Shown here piece by piece: positions 57,732 to 64,000 of a DNA stretch of 64,000 bases; the stretch's first letter is position 1, and every line of letters begins with the position of its first letter. The notes under the pieces were generated by a model, which made no database searches, was not told the DNA's origin, and saw only the letters and a list, made by a program, of their open reading frames with translations. Origin of the DNA: Synaphobranchus kaupii (lineage: Eukaryota > Chordata > Actinopteri > Anguilliformes > Synaphobranchidae). Where the stretch lies: positions 65,162,849 through 65,226,848 of the forward strand of contig CM056383.1 of NCBI GenBank assembly GCA_029718625.1. The letters run 5' to 3'. The translations under genes were made by a program, and so were the position numbers.

Positions 57732-58010
57732 CCAAGGATTACTCATTGTATTCTTATGTTGACATGAAAACTATCTATCTATGTAGGTAGCAAGGTACTG
57801 AGTATCTCAAGTGCAATTGACAGCTATCTGAAACCAATGTTTTTTCCTTTCGGGATCTGCAAAAATCATCTCTCTGTCCTTCTCCAATCCTACAAGGAGC
57901 ATGGTGCAGTACCCCCCATGGGCCACGCCGTTGTCCAGCCTGGCCGACAATCTGGTGACGAGGCACAAGACATTATACGCCCCCCACCAAACTCCACAAC
58001 AGCTCAGAAC
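57732..58010 (+). repeat. Interspersed repeat, copy B, right part
   Basis: Resumes at ATTACTCATTGTATTCTTAT and follows copy A (from about 30229) through AAAACTATCTATCTATGTAG, TTGACAGCTATCTGAAACCA, TTTCGGGATCTGCAAAAATC and CACCAAACTCCACAACAGCT. Beyond about 58010 the two copies diverge. Frames on both strands (57807-58154 minus, 57837-58139 plus) overlap fully and lack known domains. Confidence 0.8.
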
Positions 58011-59399
58011 AAGACTTTCCTTTGTAGATTCACCATCTCCCCAGCTGCATTGGACATTATAGAGCTGAACATTGAACACTGTGCTATTGCACATCTGACC
58101 AGAGCAGGACCCTGCTGTTGCACACTTTTGCACATCTGACTTTAAATACACCATTATAGTTTATTTTAATGTTGTCATTTGCATTATCTTTGAATTCTTC
58201 ATTATCTACCAAAATGGTTAGTTTTCACCAATTAGGAGCCTGATTCACCTCAGTCTTCATTTTGATCAGTCAAAACAAATTTGGTGCCACTTTTATGTAA
58301 TTGTTTGTAATATAGCACAATGTAAACATGGTACTTTTATTCTTCATGGCATGCATAGCTATTTCTGACGTAATGTGGCTTAAGAGGGTAAATATGAGAC
58401 ATAATTTAAAAGCTCAGGATCTATACTTTCATAAACCATACACACAGACAAATGTCCCCGCGCTACTTGTGGAGCAATTTACCAGCACCTGTCACATATT
58501 GATAGTAGAATGATGTGGTATAATTACACAAAATGTATTTTGCTATTGAATGTGCAAGGTTTTTCACCGCTGTATTGGCATACCTTTGGGCTATTGTTGG
58601 CTTAATCTTGTTGCTATGATGGAATACAAATTGTTGGTGGTGAAAAAATATTTTTATCAACTCGGAGACACAGACACACGGTCCGCTGTGTCACGCATGG
58701 GTAGGTATAGTTGCAGGTGAGACTGGGAGTGGGGTTGCTTGTTAAATGGACGAGCTATGTGACAATACTGGCACTTAGAAACTCCTTATTCGGCATATTT
58801 GTCAGAAAATCGTGTACAAATAAAGCTTTAACACCGAGTTTGTTGTTTTCACTCATAGTTTGGTTGCAGGAGCAATGAATGTCTCAGTTGAGCAACGTCA
58901 CGGTACCGGCGGCATGGCTAGTAGGAGGTCTGCACAAAGGGGTTAAACTGTAAGCTCTCGCCTTGAACTAGACCAAAAATAAAATAATTACATGTTCTAT
59001 AAAAACCAATCTTTAATGAAGAGATGGAAATGTAGGCTATTTAAAATGTTTAGATCCCATCTTGCTTAATTCTATAATTCAATTACAATTCCATTGTTTT
59101 TTGTACAATGACAAATTTCCCTTTCTATCTAATGTTGATTATTTGTCACTTTTCAGGTACACAGAATGTTAACTTAAAGGGGCAATGACTTTTTCAAGAA
59201 GACAATGTAAAAATAAATTTAAAGGAAACATATTTACCATATCAAAGGACTTTTGAACTTTTTAATGCACATTGCTTTAAATATTCTAAAAACCTTTTTT
59301 TTTTAATAGTAATCACCTATATGACTACTTCATGTAACTCTCACATTTTGCCAAAAAATACTGTTTAGTAATAACTCTATTAAGCCCAGTTATTTAAAA
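58011..59399. other. Unassigned intergenic DNA
   Basis: AT-rich DNA. No gene or transposon end was recognised. Confidence 0.45.
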
Positions 59400-60070
59400 C
59401 TTGACAAAGGCCCCCAATTGCTCAAAAGCAACCGGAACCAGGCAAACAGTCGTACACAGATTTATGAATAACCACTCACTTGTTCAAGTGTCAGGTCATG
59501 AGCTAACCCTATTCATGAGAGTGCCCTGTGATCTCAGCCCGAAGATATGTTCAGATGTACTCTTTAAAGGACCGCTATTGTGGAGAATCAGAGAAGCAAG
59601 AGCAGAAGGAATGTGGGCTCCTCGCAGGGACGCACGACGCACACAGAGCCCGCTTTTTACAAATAGAAGCCCCGGAGAGAGGGACAACAGGGCAGACTCA
59701 GTCACTCCCTCACAGATTGTGCATTGTTTCCATCTCTCTGCCAAGAGCTGCTTTCACGGAACACGTCTACTGTGCCACTTTCCCTCAAATCTGTGGACAG
59801 TGGAATCCATGTTCTAGATAATCCAATAGACGAATTGCAGAAATCCACACCGGAAAAACGTAATAAAAGGGCATTTATCACCACCATAAAGTCATCAAAT
59901 TTTCAGAAGGCATTGCATCCATTTATTTCCTCCTGGCCCATGTACCTCACATCTTGGCCTTTATGAGAGAGAGGTTGCGCTGTTACAATCAAACACTTCT
60001 GTCGGCGGTCGTTAATGAGATAGCTCACCGCCTGTTATAACTGCCACCATGCTCCAAATTCAAAACTAAC
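59400..60070. promoter_or_regulatory. Candidate conserved non-coding island
   Basis: About 0.65 kb of non-repetitive sequence with few stops in several frames at once (59401-59817, 59528-59821 and 59724-59966 plus; 59496-59744 minus). Words include CACCATAAAGTCATCAAATT, TTAATGAGATAGCTCACCGC and GGCCTTTATGAG. No frame shows a protein family, so the low stop density may reflect composition. A host exon cannot be excluded. Confidence 0.3.
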
Positions 60071-61286
60071 TGTTCGCACCTTCAAGCCACCTTGATGTGA
60101 AATGATACTACCCAAGTACAGAACAGCTTCCAAACATCCAGGCTATAAATAAAGGGATTTAATGCCCCTGATTCATAATGCACAAAACTAGCACTATGTT
60201 GACTGGACCACACAAAAAAGAATGAACAAAAACAATTAGACCAAGAAGAGAAACCAGAGAAATCACTTGAAAATGAAAATGAAAGTGGCACTTGAGTGTG
60301 TACCTCCACTGCCCCGTAACTATTGTCAGAGCAAACCAGTAAATCAAACAAACAATCTCATCCATGCCCAAAACCCAACCATTTTGACTTTGAATTCAGA
60401 TCCAACCATTACATTTTCAGTGGTCTTGTGACACAAAAACAAACAGATGACCGCATAGCCTCTCGTCGTTAGCCAGTGGGAGCAATCGATACAACTGCAA
60501 AGTGCACAGGCTTCGTTCATTTCATTCAATTTTAGACCATCAGATGCCAGATGGATCTTGAGGATTTTGTTGCCATAATCAATCTTCATCGTCCTCAAAC
60601 ATGAAACCAGTCATTTCAATTAGGCAAATACTAAATAATAATAAACATGACCTCCTACTAAATGAAACATAGAGTATGCATGTCTTCAAATCTAGCCTTT
60701 GCCTAATGTGGAATGTCCAAAAAAAATTGGAACAAATATAAATAGGGACTTCTATTGCAGGCCTAACGGTCCTGTATTGTAGAAACTTTTCCAGTTCTTA
60801 CAGTTTGGATTGCTATTGGATATGAGATAAGAGAAAACAATTTCATTCTTCCCTCTTGATTGTATTGATATTAGAGTTGAAAAAAACAAATAATTTAATC
60901 TAAATGAGGAGCCTTGTACATCTCTACATAAAAAATCAATATTTTTTTTTACAAAGCCTCAGATGGCATCTGACAAGGACAGAGACAAAAGCCTCTCAAA
61001 GCCATTCGAGTACACTTGTGGTTCCAATTTTAAGGTGACGTGTCATTCAGGACAGCCACAATATGAATTGACTGGAAATACAATACCTGCCATGTGCATT
61101 TTAACAATCATTAATACAGAATTCAAGCTAATAGTTGTTGTTTTTTTAGTTCAAGTGCATCAGTACAGCTTCACACCAATGAAACCACCTACTAAATAAT
61201 TGTCATTGATTATTAAGATGAATTGTATCAACTTTATTTATGTCAGTGTGGGGGAAATTCAAACAGAAAATTCAGAGTGTACTAGC
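60071..61286. other. Unassigned intergenic DNA
   Basis: No gene was recognised. A low-complexity GAAAATGAAAATGAAAGTG patch lies at 60268-60286. Confidence 0.4.
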
Positions 61287-61310
61287 TGTGTGTGTGTGTG
61301 TGTGTGTGTG
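61287..61310. repeat. (TG)12 microsatellite
   Basis: Twelve uninterrupted TG units. Confidence 0.95.
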
Positions 61311-61625
61311 GCATATAAAAAAAGCCACGTAAACTATAACACTTAAATTAAAGGGCCTTATTTTCACAATTAAGGTACAATTGTCAAACTCTAGCTGTAA
61401 CTCACAATGGTGGGGAGATAAGGCCTGTCCTACTCAAGTTTGGTCATTTAGTGACTGGAGACTGTAGCTCACCTACAGTGCAGTTTGTGATTGGTTTAAG
61501 AGGAATATCTATGATTTTGGTGGAGGTATGGTTTCATTATAGCCAGATTGGCTTCTTTCTTTTCCTTTAATACAACTGCACGAAGGCCAAAGTGAACTGA
61601 CAGTTTCATCATGTCAGATATTTTG

Positions 61626-61626
<1 letters not shown>

Positions 61627-61666
<40 letters not shown>
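61627..61666. repeat. (TA)20 microsatellite
   Basis: Forty bases of alternating TA. The Tyr-Ile run in the frame at 61496-61690 is its translation. Confidence 0.95.
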
Positions 61667-61667
<1 letters not shown>

Positions 61668-62490
61668 TTGTTCAGGAGATTCACAGTCACATGTCCATTT
61701 ATGTCACCTAAAAAAAAGCCACCTCAGGCAATGATCTTGTCAAGATAACATGAACTAGAGGAGATGTACTGCATTCGTTGCATCAGATTGTCTTTTCATT
61801 TTTGCTGGATATAAGCCTAAAATATCATTTTTTGTTTTCTGTATTATTATGATGTTGTAGCAAAACTTGTTTATAGACTCCACTACTTTTTCAGTTCACC
61901 AGTCTAGTTAATGTCCGTACATACGCTAAATTAACAAATACATATCTAAGACAATTCGGCATGAGAAAGAAAGGGCCCTTTCTTCCAACATCCATCAAAA
62001 CAGTCTTGTGTGAACTCATGTCTACCGTTTATGTTCAGATGTGCACATAGGTAAAGTAGCATAGAACATCTACTTTTTTGTTAAAAGGGGAGGTTAAAAT
62101 GCAGATTGTTTGGCACCAAATTCGCATAGCCCCCAAATGGTTTTATCGAAAAATCCCCTATTGCTCAACCTACCCATTTTGGCGCAAACGCCTTTATAGC
62201 ACACCACAAAATTACCAACAGGCGGAAGTTAAAATATCTTCAGTTTGTGCAGGGCAATATCAGTAATTCCACAAGAACCCAGGTGCATTTTCCCTCTGTC
62301 ATAAAAATAAGGCCCAAAGTGTTTAGCTATGAAAACCCTAAAGGGGTGGCAATTAAGCTAACAAACATTAAGGAGGATTTGAAACACCAAGTAGAAAGTA
62401 TTTCAAAACACCATCCTTTTTAAGTTAATATAGTAATAACAGGTTTTTGAAACTCCATTCAGAGCAGGATATACAGTACAGTAAAATGTA
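61667..62490. other. Unassigned intergenic DNA
   Basis: No gene or repeat was recognised. Confidence 0.4.
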
Positions 62491-62531
62491 TTATTTGCAT
62501 ATTTATGATTAATCATACATATGCAAATAAT
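62490..62531. repeat. 42-bp palindrome with two POU octamers
   Basis: TTATTTGCATATTTATGATT (62491-62510) is followed at once by its inverted copy with one mismatch in 20 bp, and one further base pair extends it on each side. Each arm holds a perfect octamer, ATTTGCAT at 62493-62500 and ATGCAAAT at 62521-62528, and the centre is TGATTAATCA. Confidence 0.85.
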
Positions 62532-64000
62532 TAAGAACTTTGTTGGACACATTTGAATGAGCAAATTTATCTAAATACTAATGCGTTTTTAAATGTTTTT
62601 CTAGGGATACACTGTGAACACTTCCCATCTAATTTTTCCACAGCATACAAATAGGTATGGATCCTCCTTAGAGAACATTCATGAGCTTGTCGAAGAAAAG
62701 TCTGGTTTGATAAAAAGTAACCCAAATAAAAAGTGGGGTTACATGCTGATAAGTGTGTGAATGAGCACATCAAGTGTGTGTGCATGCTTGGGAATATGTT
62801 GTGTGCAGGGTGACAGTTATTTATTATTTAATAAATAATGTTTCTGATTTGTTTTCTCTGGAAGACAGGATGTGCAAAAAATAAAATAAAACTCACACAG
62901 TATGTACTCAGTTTAAATTAAATATGCTGAACTGCATTAGGCCTAAATACTTAAAAGCAGGTCAGCCGTCCAGAGTAGTGCATGCTGGGACATACAGTAT
63001 GGATATTATAGTTTCATGCAGCATTCGTGTTCAGTGTTTTATAAATTCAAACACGGCCGACGCCATTTATTACCTTTGAAACTCCATGTTTGGTGTTTCA
63101 GAAGCTTTTGAGGTCACAGAAATATTTTTCCAACACCGGGTAGCATTGAGAAGATAAAGTTCCTGCCACTAAAGATAAATGGTTGCTTAGCTGCCTGGTC
63201 CACAAGGTATACAAGCCTGGATCTTGAAGATATTCATAGAACCTGGCTCTAGTTTCACCATCACACTTGTGCCTTGATAGTGGGCACATCCCACTGCAGT
63301 GTAAAGCCTCGATATTCTCTTTAGCACACAAGACAAGTAAAAAATCCCTTTCCACAACAGTGCCTCATATTTCTGTATGAAATTGTGTGGTCAAAGTGTA
63401 ATGTATTCAAGACACAGGAAAAAAATATTTTAAGTGACAATAAAGGCCAGTTGATAGTCCAGAGACAGTGTGTCGCTCGACTTAAATTGCAGAACTTTCA
63501 TGAACATTCTATTGTCGCTCTACATACACTGTGGTCGTTGTCGTTCGCAAAATGTATAAACGCACTCCAGCGACATTCCAGCGACAGTTTACACTCAGGG
63601 GACAATGGAGGAAGAAGCAGCTTTAATAGGCTAGCCTACCTGTCATTATGTTAAGTTACTGTTAAAGCAAATAACTTCAATGCATTCGCAGGCACCTACA
63701 ATGCTACAAATGTGTAGTCAAGCTACAAATGTGTGTTTGTAACCATTCACAATAGCCTACAGACTAATAGGCTATTGGTAACTTGTAGCATTGGAAGCAA
63801 GCTGCTTCTCGTTTTGGATTGTAACGTTTTCTCAACACAGTCTAGCTCAGCATCAATCGGTGAAATTACATTGTTATTATTATTAGGCTATTAATAATAA
63901 TAATATGAAATTGTTCTAATTTATAATGCTATTCATGCGCTTGCTAGGTAGGTAAGCTATGGGTATGTCAGCCTACCCTATGGCTGCACGCAAAGTATTC
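62532..64000. other. Unassigned intergenic DNA to window end
   Basis: No gene was recognised. The frames at 63098-63355 (minus) and 63385-63654 (plus) lack known motifs. AAT repeats occur near 63870-63905. Confidence 0.4.

Noticed and set aside
59401..59966. Overlapping frames as a protein-coding exon cluster
   Set aside because: Several frames on both strands are open at once and none shows a domain. Regulatory DNA is at least as likely.

Overview
The window reads as intergenic DNA from a ray-finned (teleost) fish. I see no operon-like coding, no convincing multi-exon host gene, no tRNA or rRNA gene and no CRISPR array. The DNA is AT-rich, rich in simple repeats (one pure GT array is 247 bp) and packed with DNA-transposon families typical of teleosts. 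These include several Tc1/mariner lineages, among them the Sleeping Beauty/salmonid IR/DR type, plus hAT elements, a Merlin relative, short GGGC-ended elements with 3-bp duplications, and one Gypsy-type solo LTR. The species cannot be fixed from this sequence alone.

Layout. 1-1456: right part of a Merlin-type transposon cut by the window edge. 1.5-13.6 kb: mostly unassigned DNA with two TIR elements (3742-4212 and 10579-11524), a SINE-like fragment and a palindromic MITE. 13.6-14.3 kb: a probable solo LTR. 15.9-19.7 kb: a long GT array, a hAT element with 8-bp target duplications, the only intact gene of the window (a Tc1 transposase inside a 1531-bp element with matching ends and TA duplications), and a 221-bp hAT MITE with a perfect 8-bp duplication. 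20-28 kb: possible conserved non-coding islands, a second copy of the palindromic MITE, a TA-flanked Tc1-type MITE and its relatives, and a hAT 5' exon remnant. 28.6-31.1 kb: an interspersed repeat (copy A) carrying three later insertions. 33.9 kb: a hairpin resembling a hammerhead ribozyme core. 35.4-43.2 kb: remnants of at least five Tc1 families. 47-51.5 kb: a foldback flanked by 107-bp direct repeats, two abutting MITEs and a 105-bp dispersed duplication. 55-58 kb: copy B of the interspersed repeat, split by a 1.9-kb hAT-like insertion that itself holds other fragments. 58-64 kb: mostly unassigned DNA with one possible regulatory island and a palindrome containing two octamer motifs.

How the parts relate. 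The only protein likely to be made is the Tc1 transposase at 17634-18662, which could mobilise elements carrying its own TIRs; no second such element is visible here. The other transposase genes are broken. Several non-autonomous families appear twice or more, so order of insertion can be read: copies A and B of the interspersed repeat act as each other's empty site. No previously undescribed cellular system is evident. The most unusual items are the shared-breakpoint 543-bp Tc1 derivatives, the hammerhead-like motif, the 105-bp duplication and the 42-bp octamer palindrome.
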